Source: Symbiodinium natans
Taxonomy: Eukaryota; Sar; Dinophyceae; Suessiales; Symbiodiniaceae
Direction: 5' to 3'
Length of the DNA stretch: 64,000 nt
Assembly: GCA_905221605.1 (NCBI GenBank)
Contig: CAJNDS010002145.1
Location: 564,501-628,500, forward strand
Part shown: piece by piece, positions 47,406 to 58,587 of the stretch
How the letters are laid out: each line of letters opens with the position of its first letter
Position numbering within the stretch: the first letter of the stretch is position 1
The notes under the pieces: generated by a model
The model's database searches: none
Seen by the model: only the letters and a program-made list of their open reading frames with translations
Told to the model about the DNA's origin: nothing
Translations under genes and position numbers: made by a program

Positions 47406-48315
47406 TTAAACTTGCACACACTTACACTACACACGGTTGAAGGCCCAAAGCCTCCATGGCCCATGGCCCATGCGGAGGCCCTCTGCCAACGAGCCGAGAG
47501 CACCACGAAGCCCGTGGAGGGTGCGGCGAAAGTGCGACGGAAGACTTCCAAGGCACCTTCTATGGATTCGCCTGCAGGGCTTGGTGCTTCAGGTGCACAT
47601 GGCCCCCTTATGCTTCGGCACTTGGGTGTGACGATATTTCTGATCAATCTACGCGCTGCAACTAGCCTTGTGTCGGCCAAGTCTGTTGAAGGCATGCCTC
47701 TACACCTTACACCATGGCTTTCCGTCGTGAAAAGGCTCTCACGTAAGCATTGAGTGGCTTGGACTTCATGTTCTGGAGTTTTGGGGTTTGGCTTGCTAGA
47801 AGAACCAGAGGCACGATGGAGGTTCCTGGGTTCGACGGCAGCTCAAGGAACCTTGAGTTTTGCGCTCCGGCTTGGCATTTGATGGTTTGAAGGATCTGAA
47901 GCACAGCGTGAATTTCGTACTTGCGAGTGAAGTATTCCACCGATGCATGCGCCTCAGCTTCCACATCGGCTTGCCAGTCCAGTTCCCAGGGTTAGAGCGC
48001 CGGGGTGCAGAGGCTCCAGGTTGGGGCGCCGCCGGCTCATGTCGTGCTGCGGAGCGCAGTCTGGCCCGACACCATTGGAGCGCCATGCGAGATCTCTGCC
48101 TGAGGGCACAGGCGTCTCTTGGCTTACATTTGCCTGCCAGGCCCTGAGCCCCAGAACCCCGAACCGCCGCCTACAAGAGGGTCGACGCCCAAGAATGCAC
48201 CTTAGCGCGGCAAGGTCCTGCGCTTCGGGATCAGGATTTCGGGTTGTGTTAGGGATAGAAGAGGTTTGGGCTTTGGCCGGAAGCTCCGGCAGCCCCGTGA
48301 TCAGCTCAGGCGACG
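47406..48315. other. Unassigned interval upstream of the ankyrin gene
   Basis: Short open frames without recognisable domains. The 47943-48315 part of a longer frame lies before the likely start of the next gene and is probably not coding. Confidence 0.4.
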
Positions 48316-48393
48316 ATGCTTTTCCCGATGTACACCGTTGCTGTAGACGTTGTGCTCCAGATGACACGGGTGCGTCCGCACGAACACCTCAAG

Positions 48394-48473
48394 GCCGGAT
48401 GTTTCCCGAGTTCCCGTTCCCGAGTTCGAGCCGCAATCGGCCAGATCTCATCTTTGCCTGTCCCACCTGTCAG
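48394..48473 (+). other. GC-AG intron, 80 bp
   Basis: Donor AAG|GCCGGATG, acceptor CACCTGTCAG|GCCC. AGGCC is present at both boundaries. Removal joins HEHLK to AQGQLSVFDGSS in frame. Confidence 0.6.
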
Positions 48474-48929
48474 GCCCAAGGCCAGCTCAGCGTTTTCGAC
48501 GGAAGCAGCATTGCAGAGAAGGCAGCGTTTGTCTCGCATCAATGGGTTTCCCAAGGCCACCCAGACCCTGACTTCCGGCAGATGAGTGTTTTGCAGGATG
48601 CCTTGCGCAAATTTTTGAGCAGCGGCGGGCCTGTGCCGAAAGACCAGCTCACCGAAATCTTCACGCCCGCTGCAGAACCACTGCCAATGCATGAATTTCA
48701 GACCTGTTCCTTGTTCATCTGGTATGACTATTTCTCAGTTCCTCAGTTGGAGGCGCGCAATGTTCACACTGCTAACATAACTGACACAAGCGATGGGAGC
48801 AATCAGGGCTACGCCATTCAAAGCATCCCAGCCTATGTGGCCAAGTAAGTGTCGCTTCTTCCTGGCACTGTGTCCAGTGCTGGATTGCCCTGCGGACGGC
48901 AAGGTACTCACCACATTTACATGGTCGAG

Positions 48930-49033
48930 GCGTCTAAGGGATACTTTGGAATGGTTTTTACATTTTCGGCACTTTAATTCGTAAGACACAGCAAAAATTG
49001 TAATCTCTGCTAGGGTTCCCAAGTTCAGTATAG
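48930..49033 (+). other. GC-AG intron, 104 bp
   Basis: Donor TCGAG|GCGTCTAAG, acceptor CAGTATAG|GCGTGGG. AGGCGT is repeated at both ends. Removal restores TWSRRGWCRLE in frame. Confidence 0.65.
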
Positions 49034-51307
49034 GCGTGGGTGGTGCAGATTGGAAAGACCGGCGCGAGAAATGTCGGCAGACCACACCTGGGTGCTGATT
49101 AAGAGCAGCACCAGCTTTGAACTCGTGGGCACTGTGTTATCGTTCCCCAGAGGATCGGTAGGAGAAGGCGAATTCACAAAGGAAGAGGACCGCCAAAGGT
49201 TGGCCCCAGTCATGCGAAACATCGTGATGCAAAAGATGATGCATTGCCTGCGGACAGAGGACTTTCCCGGCTTCCGGCGCTACTTGAACTTGCAGCACAT
49301 TAACCTATCAGGGCTGAAGATCGATCTCCTGCAAGGCGTCCTCCCCCACTCGGATTCGGATGCCGAATCAACTGATGGCCGGGACGCGTTATCGGAGTTT
49401 CTACACCAGAACGGCCTCAGCAAGGTCAACAGATCTGACAGTGCTGGCTGGTGGCCGTTGCGCTATGCCGCACTCTCCGGCAATACGCAGGTAATAAAAG
49501 GCCTTCTGCTGCAGCGAGCAGCTGTGAATCAGAGAACTTCCAAGGATGAGAGCCGACATCGGGCATTCCACCCTGGAACTCGGCCTTAGACATCGCAGTC
49601 TTCCACCGGCATGCAAGCAACCTGGAAGCAGCCCAGCTGCTCATCGAGGCGAGGGCCAGCATCGAGGGCGGACTGGGTTCTGCCATTCTGCCCGCTGCTG
49701 CAGGGGGCAACACGGCTCTCCGCATGCTGTGCTTGGCGGGAATCCGTCATGCAGGGACTTGGCTTCAGTGCCTTGGGCAGTGCAGCTTCCCTGGGTGCCT
49801 TGGAAGCAGTGGAAGAGCCTGGAAGCACAGGCACAGGTAAGCCGAGTGGAAGTCTCCGCAGCCCTCCACAACGCCATGTCTGTGCGGGGTGGCGCCCGGG
49901 CGGAGCTGGTCCAGGGACTCATTGCCCTAAGAGCCGACGTGGACTTCCAGTTCAATCTCCCGGCGGCGACTTGAAGCCTCTGGGTCGGATGCTCTACTTG
50001 GTGAAATCCCTTCAGCACCGCCTTGGCCAGGTCACCGCCCTAACAACGAACATCTACCATGATCATGGCAGCACACCGCTGATGCATGCATTGCGAACGG
50101 CTCAGTACCAGGGTGCTGCAGCCCTCATCGCAGCTGGCGCCAACCTGGAGCTTCGAAACTGCCGCAACTTTGCTGCCGCGGACTTTGCAAAGGGTGCGTC
50201 CATCCCGAGATTTTTACAGCTGGGTCTTGAAGGGGACCGGGGTGAGTGCCAAAGGGTGTGCTCCCTGGCACTGGCTGCAGTCGATCCCATGATCCGAGAG
50301 GCGCTGTGATTTTGAACCCCGAATCCCGATGTTGGATGCACTCTCACTTGTCACTCACGTGCGGGGACAATTCATCAGGGACACGCAAAGCGTGCAGCTG
50401 CATCGAGAGGAAACCGAGACGCAAAACGGTCGCTTCAGCATCGTCGCAAGATTCCGGTGTCTGAAAAACGGTTAACCGTCCGTTTCCATCCATTGCTTCA
50501 GGCCACATCCTGTGCAACACTTGGAACATCGTTAACACTCTTGAAACTCCTCCAAACCCCCCAACCACCTAGCAACCCAGTCTTCTGTCTGAAGTCTTTT
50601 GGTCCTTTGCCAGGGCACTCGGGAGCAGCTGCTGAAGACCAAGCTAGACAGTGCCAGGCCATTCTCGTAAGAAGATGCGCAGCTTGGAGAGAGTGGCCTA
50701 GCAGTCTTGCTCCATCGCCAGTGCCAGCAGAACGGTTGCCCTGACACGACCTCCAAAACCCTGAGCCCTAGACTCCTATAGACCCCAACCTTCGATGTTC
50801 GTAGTGTGTGATTCCGCAGGGGTCTCCCGATTCCAGAGACGTCGGAGTCTCGCGGCAAGCCGAGCGACTCAGGCGATGAGTGGCAGGGGAGCAGGATCCC
50901 CACCAAAGCTGAACCGAAGCCCAAAGAACCCTAAAGCCCAAACCTTAACCCTCGAAGCCTCGACCGTGGGCCAAGTTTCCAGGACCTTGAAGCTCTTCCA
51001 CAGACGACCCTCCAACAAGGAACATAAGACTTCTGCAGGCTCTTCTTCCGAGGCTCCCAACCGTGAGGCTGCCGATGCTGAGCGAATCCAGGCGGGTCAA
51101 AGTTTTTCTGGGTCGTGCCCCTTCTGGAACAGGTAGCAGGTCCGAAGGATCCGAGTTGAACACGTGGAGCCTGAGTAGCAGCCGAGCCTCTCAAAGACTG
51201 CCATATGCCGCAAGGACCCACAAATCCAAAGAAATAGCCCCTGAAGCCCTCAAACCCCAAACCCAGAACCCTATGGACCCCAAAGTCTCCTCAACTCTGA
51301 CCGGACT

Positions 51308-51515
51308 ACCCTAAACCCTGAACCCTGAACCCTGGTCCCTGAGCCCTGAGCCCTGAGCCCTGAACCCTGAACCCTGAACCGAAACCCTAAACCCGAACCC
51401 GAAACCCTAAACTCTGAACCCTGAAGCCTGAAGAACCAACCCTGAACCCTAAACCCGAACCCGAAACCCTAAACTCTGAACCCTGAACCCTGAACCCGAA
51501 ACCCTAAACTCTGGT
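51308..51515. repeat. Degenerate telomere-like CCCTGAA/CCCTAAA repeat
   Basis: About 200 bp of CCCTGAA, CCCTGAG, CCCTAAA and CCCGAAA variants in tandem. Confidence 0.85.
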
Positions 51516-52180
51516 CCATGAGGCAGACTTTGCTGCCTCGCGCGGCTCCTTGGCGCAGCTCCTGGAGCAGGCTAAGAGTCGAGAGTTCAATGTGGCCTTG
51601 GTCATGCAAAGGGGAGATTAGGGCTCAGGTTTAGGGTGTAGGGTTTGGGTTCAGGGCTTAAAGGAGCTTAGGGACTCATTGAGGAGGTGGGTGACTGTTG
51701 GCATGCATGTCCCGGGGGGCATCTTTCCCTGAGTTCTTCAGAAGCTGTGACTGTCTGTTGTTATTTGTGTTTTAATCGCAGGTCAGCAACTCGCGCAGGG
51801 CCTGTCGTCAAAGTGAACCCATGGGACATGGTGCACCTTAATGCAACACAACCCCCCTGCCACCCCCCCGCACCCATCCGCACCCCTAATTCGTGCAGCA
51901 CGTGACGTAGTTTCGGCTGTGCAGAGTATGGCGGCCATGAGCACCTAGCCGGCCACAGTAACAGAGTCTACAGTTGGGTTTCGGCAGGCCTTGAAGTACG
52001 AGACCTCAAAGCAGTCGCAGCCACAGGCAGGCACTTTTCCTGCGACAGCTTTAATTGCTTTGGTTCCGAGCCTTCCTGTACCGCTAGATCCGGCCGACCG
52101 GCCGAAGATTCATGAACTTCACCTGCTGGCCTTGTTGACTTCACCCCTGATTTCTGCATCAACCAGGGGGGGGGGTTGAC

Positions 52181-52196
52181 CATATATATATATATA
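52181..52196. repeat. (TA)n microsatellite
   Basis: A short TATATA run following a 9-bp G run. Confidence 0.8.
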
Positions 52197-54690
52197 CACA
52201 CATGCACACATGTTTTAATTGTTTTATTCTTTTTTGCTGTGGACGACAGGAGGCACCGCCCACGCTTGGGTTGAAACCTTCCGCACTCCCAGATCCATGG
52301 TTGCAGCCTGAGCATCGGCAGCTTTGGCGAAGCTGTATGCTCAATTTAGCTCAAAATCCTGGTCCCTTTTTTTCGGGTCCCTGATGGGCCACCTCACCTA
52401 GAGAGCATCGTATTATCATCTGTGTTGCGCCACTTCGGGCCGTGAGCTGAGGTCCGATGTCACAGCCCGGGCGACGCAAGGAGTTCAAAGAGAAACTCCT
52501 CGCGCACAGGCGCCTCCGGCACCTGAAAAGGGCGTGCGGAATGTCCGGGTTTCAGGGTTAGGAAGTTTTGGGCTTCAGGATTTAGGGTAGGGGCCGAAAC
52601 CCCAGAGTGCCCACACCTGCCACCGGCTGGGCGCTGGGGGCGGAGGGCGGGGCAGTGTCGATCCTCACTGAACGATCCTGAGCCCAGGCCGACCTGCAGC
52701 CGAAAGAGCCCGCCGGGTCCAGCGTGCGCTCCGAGTCCCAAGGCAGGTATTTCTGAATGAAGCGATCCGAAGTGCAGCGCAACCTCAGGAACGTGGGGTG
52801 ATCGGGCCAAACACAAAGGCATGCCGGGCAAAACCATACCACAGTCTTAACTGAGTCACTCGAGTGAGCCCTCCAAAACTTTGCCCGACTGCTGTAAGGC
52901 TGCAACTTGTAAGTCAGGTTTTCAAGGAGCTTAACCTCCCCCGAAACTAAACCGTAAACCCATCCAACCCTGTCTTGTGAGAAAAGGCTCCTCGGTGAGC
53001 ACTCAGCGGCCCAGCCGCGGCCCGAAGCGTTATGCAGAGATGCGGCCGGGAAGCCCGGAGCCGGCAACCTTGGGGGCTGATAGCTCGCAGAATGTGGTCT
53101 GAGAGAGCATTGAGAGTATATGGGGGATAGTCGAGAGAATGTGTAGCGCAGTGTAACGTCGAGCATTGGTCATGGTTGTCGTCATCGTGCGCGTAGTACT
53201 GGTAGTCAAGAGAGCAGGTCTTCGAACACGGCCCGCAGTCGTGGTAGTCGTCGTCGTAGTAATGACCACTCTGGAGTATACAGAGCCGTAGCCCTCTGTG
53301 TGTGTGTGCTCAGGATAAAGTACTTCAGCCAAGTAGCCAGGCTGTGTGGCGGTAGATCTACTTTGAGGAACATGTCAAGATTATTGATTGAGATGTTACA
53401 TTCTGGCATGCCGTGTGAAAGGTGATCCTTTTTATAGTCTTGACGCAGCCTGTATCGTACATAAGTCAGCTGAAATCTTGCATGTTCTTCTTTGTCGTTT
53501 CACGACGCGAAGTCTGCCTTGGCCGTTTCTTTGCAACGGAGTGGGATGTTGCAGGTTGTACTGTCGATGTCGTTGATGAGGCATGGGATTAAGGTGTGGC
53601 ATTCGGGTTGTGAACAGCTTTTCTCGAACCATCTTAAGGTTGAAGCTCCAACCTGCCCCGCTTTCTCTCACCAGGTTTGTGGTCGCGTTGTGTATCAAAG
53701 GCTCAGCTAGGTTACTTCTGAACTCAACCCGTGCAGATAAATGCAGCCGGCTTCAAAATTGTACTGCGCAATCTTGGGAGGCGCCAAACGCTCGAAGAAC
53801 GAGCGAGGCGTGCTGAGGTGGGGAGGGCTTGGGGGAGGGGGCGTGTTGGGGCGGGCAAGAACTATGGTTCATTATTGTCACATCCCCCTCACGTCGCTGA
53901 CCACCAGTCAGAGCCCTAGACCATGGATGCTTCTGACAGGTAAAGAAGCACAACTCCAGCACCTGCATGTCAGTTCTTGCAGGGCAGATGCTGACTCTTG
54001 AGGGCCACGGTGTGACAGGGGCTTGTTGTGGCCTGCCGCTTGCACCGTTTAGTTCCCAAAGTTTCAGTGGCGGTACGCACTGTTGCACAGGGGGAAAACT
54101 GTGGGAATTCATTTTTCATGTCAGAGTGCGCAAGAGTAAGGCCAAAAGGCCAGTATAAGGGTCCCACAAAGTTCCGTCCTCTCAGAGGCAGCACAAGCCA
54201 ATGGAATTTGTGCACAATTTCTGCAAAAGCTTCTGAGACCAACATTGTCCCCAAAGCTCTCTCCGCCGGAAGAGGCAGCCGGTGAAACCCATTGGACCAA
54301 AGCCGAGGCCCGGTGCCTGTCTTGGTTTCCTGGGCCGGGTTGAGAGCATTTCAGGGATTCGGAAGGTCCTGAGTTCATCTGAGTTCTAAGCCCCTGGATC
54401 TGGAGCCGCGGCTGTTCCGCACTCCGAGGGAAGCCTGGCATGCACCACACCCACAGCACCGAGCCGATCCGACAGGCTCCCGCGCCCTCGCTGCTGGTCC
54501 CAGCGCCACCCTCTCCGCCGTGGAACGCATCTCGCCATGCATTCCAAGGATTGTTTTGTCATGCGTTTGAAGGGGTTTGCAAGTGGTGGTGCCCTTACCC
54601 CTACCTTAGACAACATTGCCCTGAAACTGTCTTGCGTCGGGAGAACGCCGGGGTCTCAAACCCTACATGTTTCTTTCAAAGCCAGAAATT

Positions 54691-54724
54691 AATCATCATC
54701 ATCATCATCATCATCGTCATCATA
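54691..54724. repeat. (ATC)n microsatellite
   Basis: About eleven ATC/GTC triplets. Confidence 0.85.
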
Positions 54725-55745
54725 AACCAAAGCCTTCCTCCGACTGTGACTCTTGGCTGCGCGATGGAGCCCGAGTGCACCGGGCCGCCTTGGAGCCCCT
54801 CACTACCTAGCCTTGAGCCCTGAAGCCTTATAAAACCCAATCGCCTCTTCACCCCAGACACTTGAGATAAAGCCGGAGCCCATCTAGCGAAGCAGGCCTC
54901 AGAAGCCTCCTTCACCGTGGAACATTAATTCTGCAGCAAATCCGAATTTTTAAGAATCCCCAAACTTGAAGTCTCTCCGAATCTAAAACCTTGCTCCTCC
55001 GAATCCCCAAGCCCAGGTTCAATCCATCGCCTCTCCCCTGGCGAATGCTTCACCTGCCTCCGGGATTAGCTCCGAGGTGGGCGCCAGGGTTTAGGCAGCC
55101 GGTTGCACGTTACCAAGTCTGATGGCCAACGTTCGGGAGATTGCAGCAATTTCTGGACGCAGAAAAGACTGTCTAGCTATGTCAAGCCTATGCTTTGGGG
55201 CTAAGTGTGTAGCATGGCTCCAAGGTTTTGGAGAGGATTCGCAAAAACCCGCGAGGGTTCCGAGGTTTTGAGAGGCGATGAAGCTTGGGAGATCTTTCTG
55301 CGGTGCATGAGGCATCGCGCGTGTGACGACACGCCCCTCTGAGAGTTAGCTGGTTTTCAGAGCCTCAGGTGGAGGTTCCCTAGTGACATAGGCAGTGCCT
55401 GCAGCTGGAAGGAAATCTCAAGTGGCTCTTCAAAATGGAAGGTGCCGATTCGGGGAGTTCATGGGAAGACCGGCTTGACTGTCTGACTGGCTTCATTCCA
55501 GATGTTTGGCGACTCTGTATGCATATTATTGTATTGCCATAACACGTGGCTGTCTGCGCATCCATTTCTGGCCAAGCCATCTGCGGACGCAGCTCATGAG
55601 GGCGCCTTGCATTGGGGCTGCGATGCGTTACCTTCCGCAGCCTCTCTGCAATGTGCTCATGCTCGCAGCAGGGAGAAAGGACTTGAGCTATCCTGCTGGT
55701 TATGCAGTTACACAGTGTTTGCAGCAGTTGCAGACATGCACGACT

Positions 55746-55767
55746 CCGCGGCCATTTTCAGGTTGAG
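55746..55767 (+). promoter_or_regulatory. Spliced-leader-like (relict SL) sequence in the array leader
   Basis: CCGCGGCCATTTT then CAGGTTGAG. The dinoflagellate spliced leader reads CCGTAGCCATTTT then GGCTCAAG, so 15 of 21 positions agree, including the core GCCATTTT. The same element recurs in every unit (for example 56297, 56848, 57949, 58500). Copies 4 and 7 have GGCGG in place of CGCGG. Such relicts mark genes that passed through a trans-spliced mRNA. Confidence 0.45.
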
Positions 55768-55803
55768 CTGTCTATAGTTGTTGGAGGTCGCTCCTGCTCC
55801 TGT

Positions 55804-55826
55804 GCCTGTGCCGGCTTTCCCCCAAG
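55804..55826 (+). promoter_or_regulatory. Candidate trans-splice acceptor of the array genes
   Basis: A pyrimidine-rich tract ends in CCCCCAAG at 55826, 7 nt before the ATG. Its equivalent is present in all seven units. A spliced leader joined here would give a very short 5' UTR. Confidence 0.5.
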
Positions 55827-55833
55827 ACTTGCA

Positions 55834-56079
55834 ATGGCCCGCTCCAGCTCTCTGCTCGCCTTCTTGGTGTTGGCCCTTGGCTGCTCTGCGATGCTTTGCT
55901 TCGTGGGCACAACTCCACCTGCAAGCAAGTCCCTCCGCGCGCCAGCAGTTCAGATGGAGGCACGAGGTGGCGCTGATGGCGCACTGGGCGACATGACTCC
56001 TGATACCTACATCATCGGAATCACTGTGTTTGGCATTGCATCCTTGTTCGCCAACATCAGCGGCTTCTTCAACCCTTGA
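55834..56079 (+). CDS. Array copy 1: 81-aa secretory/plastid-targeted membrane protein
   Basis: The protein starts MARSSSLLAFLVLALGCSAM, a typical signal peptide, followed by CFVGTTPPASKSLRAPAVQM, which resembles a plastid transit segment with an FV-type motif as in peridinin-plastid precursors. The mature part is short and ends with one hydrophobic helix, TYIIGITVFGIASLFANISG, then FFNP. This suits a small single-pass thylakoid subunit of a photosynthetic complex, but I cannot match it to a named subunit. A longer in-frame start exists upstream (55702). The ATG at 55834 is preferred because the signal peptide begins there and a CCCCCAAG acceptor lies 7 nt before it. Confidence 0.8.
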   Translation: MARSSSLLAFLVLALGCSAMLCFVGTTPPASKSLRAPAVQMEARGGADGALGDMTPDTYIIGITVFGIASLFANISGFFNP

Positions 56080-56384
56080 GGATGAAGACAGGCTCAGTCC
56101 AGTGAAAGTGGGCCGGTATCCCATTTTTAAGGGGATCATTGCTTCTTAGAGCTAGCAGCGGCATCCCTGACTAGGGAAGCAGCTATGCTGCAGGCGTGCT
56201 GAAAGACTCGAAAATGGAATCGGCAGCGTCATGCTGTGTTTGGTGTTGGCCAGTGCAGTCATGCAGAGATCGGAGCAGTTGCAGACATGCACGACTCCGC
56301 GGCCATTTTCAGGTTGAGCTGTCTATAGTTGTTGGAGGTCGCTCCTGCTCCTGTGCCTGTCCGGCAAAACCCCCAAGACTTGCA

Positions 56385-56630
56385 ATGGCCCGCTCCAGCT
56401 CTCTGCTCGCCTTCTTGGTGTTGGCCCTTGGCTGCTCTGCGATGCTTTGCTTCGTTGGCACCACTCCACCTGCAAGCAAGTCCCTCCGCGCGCCAGCAGT
56501 TCAGATGGAGGCACGAGGTGGCGCTGATGGCGCACTGGGCGACATGACTCCTGATACCTACATCATCGGAATCACTGTGTTTGGTATTGCATCCTTGTTC
56601 GCCAACATCAGCGGCTTCTTCAACCCTTGA
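56385..56630 (+). CDS. Array copy 2 of the 81-aa membrane protein
   Basis: Encodes the same protein as copy 1. Synonymous changes include GTTGGCACC in place of GTGGGCACA. Its leader is variant B, with GGCAAAACCCCC before the acceptor. Confidence 0.8.
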   Translation: MARSSSLLAFLVLALGCSAMLCFVGTTPPASKSLRAPAVQMEARGGADGALGDMTPDTYIIGITVFGIASLFANISGFFNP

Positions 56631-56935
56631 GGATGAAGACAGGCTCAGTCCAGTGAAAGTGGGCCGGTATCCCATTTTTAAGGGGATCATTGCTTCTTAG
56701 AGCTAGCAGCGGCATCCCTGACTAGGGAAGCAGCTATGCTGCAGGCGTGCTGAAAGACTCGAAAATGGAATCGGCAGCGTCATGCTGTGTTTGGTGTTGG
56801 CCAGTGCAGTCATGCAGTGATCGGAACAGTTGCAGACATGCACGACTCCGCGGCCATTTTCAGGTTGAGCTGTCTATAGTTGTTGGAGGTCGCTCCTGCT
56901 CCTGTGCCTGTGCCGGCTTTCCCCCAAGACTTGCA

Positions 56936-57181
56936 ATGGCCCGCTCCAGCTCTCTGCTCGCCTTCTTGGTGTTGGCCCTTGGCTGCTCTGCGATGCTTTG
57001 CTTCGTGGGCACAACTCCACCTGCAAGCAAGTCCCTCCGCGCGCCAGCAGTTCAGATGGAGGCACGAGGTGGCGCTGATGGCGCACTGGGCGACATGACT
57101 CCTGATACCTACATCATCGGAATCACTGTGTTTGGCATTGCATCCTTGTTCGCCAACATCAGCGGCTTCTTCAACCCTTGA
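56936..57181 (+). CDS. Array copy 3 of the 81-aa membrane protein
   Basis: Intact. Leader variant A (GGCTTTCCCCC), as in copy 1. Confidence 0.8.
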   Translation: MARSSSLLAFLVLALGCSAMLCFVGTTPPASKSLRAPAVQMEARGGADGALGDMTPDTYIIGITVFGIASLFANISGFFNP

Positions 57182-57486
57182 GGATGAAGACAGGCTCAGT
57201 CCAGTGAAAGTGGGCCGGTATCCCATTTTTAAGGGGATCATTGCTTCTTAGAGCTAGCAGCGGCATCCCTGACTAGGGAAGCAGCTATGCTGCAGGCGTG
57301 CTGAAAGACTCGAAAATGGAATCGGCAGCGTCATGCTGTGTTTGGTGTTGGCCAGTGCAGTCATGCAGTGATCGGAACAGTTGCAGACATGCACGACTCG
57401 GCGGCCATTTTCAGGTTGAGCTGTCTATAGTTGTTGGAGGTCGCTCCTGCTCCTGTGCCTGTGCCGGCTTTCCCCCAAGACTTGCA

Positions 57487-57731
57487 ATGGCCCGCTCCAG
57501 CTCTCTGCTCGCCTTCTTGGTGTTGGCCCTTGGCTGCTCTGCGATGCTTTGCTTCGTGGGCACAACTCCACCTGCAAGCAAGTCCTCCGCGCGCCAGCAG
57601 TTCAGATGGAGGCACGAGGTGGCGCTGATGGCGCACTGGGCGACATGACTCCTGATACCTACATCATCGGAATCACTGTGTTTGGCATTGCATCCTTGTT
57701 CGCCAACATCAGCGGCTTCTTCAACCCTTGA
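57487..57731 (+). pseudogene. Array copy 4, frameshifted
   Basis: One C is missing in the CCC after AAGT near 57583, so after ASKS the frame changes and the membrane helix is lost; translation ends at 57648 instead. The 3' part still encodes the normal C-terminus in the other frame. Leader variant A. Confidence 0.8.
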
Positions 57732-58036
57732 GGATGAAGACAGGCTCAGTCCAGTGAAAGTGGGCCGGTATCCCATTTTTAAGGGGATCATTGCTTCTTA
57801 GAGCTAGCAGCGGCATCCCTGACTAGGGAAGCAGCTATGCTGCAGGCGTGCTGAAAGACTCGAAAATGGAATCGGCAGCGTCATGCTGTGTTTGGTGTTG
57901 GCCAGTGCAGTCATGCAGTGATCGGAACAGTTGCAGACATGCACGACTCCGCGGCCATTTTCAGGTTGAGCTGTCTATAGTTGTTGGAGGTCGCTCCTGC
58001 TCCTGTGCCTGTCCGGCAAAACCCCCAAGACTTGCA

Positions 58037-58282
58037 ATGGCCCGCTCCAGCTCTCTGCTCGCCTTCTTGGTGTTGGCCCTTGGCTGCTCTGCGATGCTTT
58101 GCTTCGTGGGCACAACTCCACCTGCAAGCAAGTCCCTCCGCGCGCCAGCAGTTCAGATGGAGGCACGAGGTGGCGCTGATGGCGCACTGGGCGACATGAC
58201 TCCTGATACCTACATCATCGGAATCACTGTGTTTGGCATTGCATCCTTGTTCGCCAACATCAGCGGCTTCTTCAACCCTTGA
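58037..58282 (+). CDS. Array copy 5 of the 81-aa membrane protein
   Basis: Intact. Leader variant B. Confidence 0.8.
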   Translation: MARSSSLLAFLVLALGCSAMLCFVGTTPPASKSLRAPAVQMEARGGADGALGDMTPDTYIIGITVFGIASLFANISGFFNP

Positions 58283-58587
58283 GGATGAAGACAGGCTCAG
58301 TCCAGTGAAAGTGGGCCGGTATCCCATTTTTAAGGGGATCATTGCTTCTTAGAGCTAGCAGCGGCATCCCTGACTAGGGAAGCAGCTATGCTGCAGGCGT
58401 GCTGAAAGACTCGAAAATGGAATCGGCAGCGTCATGCTGTGTTTGGTGTTGGCCAGTGCAGTCATGCAGTGATCGGAGCAGTTGCAGACATGCACGACTC
58501 CGCGGCCATTTTCAGGTTGAGCTGTCTATAGTTGTTGGAGGTCGCTCCTGCTCCTGTGCCTGTCCGGCAAAACCCCCAAGACTTGCA

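Larger units (their letters stand above)
48316..50309 (+). pseudogene. Ankyrin-repeat protein gene with several frame breaks
   Basis: The ATG at 48316 begins MLFPMYTVAVDVVLQMTRVR. Removing two GC-AG introns (48394-48473 and 48930-49033) gives a protein resembling a dinoflagellate family usually annotated as ankyrin. It has AEKAAFVSHQWVSQGHPDPD and LFIWYDYFSVPQ, then TWSRRGWCRLER across intron 2, then ankyrin repeats: GWWPLRYAALSGNTQVIKGL, NSALDIAVFHRHASNLEAAQ, SALGSAASLGALEAVE, and GSTPLMHALRTAQYQGAAAL followed by IAAGANLELRN. Frame breaks occur at 48846 (AAGT duplicated), 49548-49552 (AG duplicated), near 49740, near 49830 and near 49965. The function of the SHQW domain is unknown; ankyrin repeats bind proteins. 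It is probably dead, unless the indels are assembly errors. Confidence 0.7.
50310..55723. other. Long interval without a confident gene
   Basis: About 5.4 kb. Open frames up to 194 residues (for example 52582-53166 on -) show no domains I recognise. It contains telomere-like repeats (51308-51515), a TA run (52181-52196) and an ATC run (54691-54724). Confidence 0.4.

Noticed and set aside
48843-48852. GTAAGT as an intron donor after AYVAK
   Set aside because: Splicing there would remove CRFFLALCPVLDCPADGK, which looks like conserved protein continuing in the next frame; a 4-bp duplication explains the break better.
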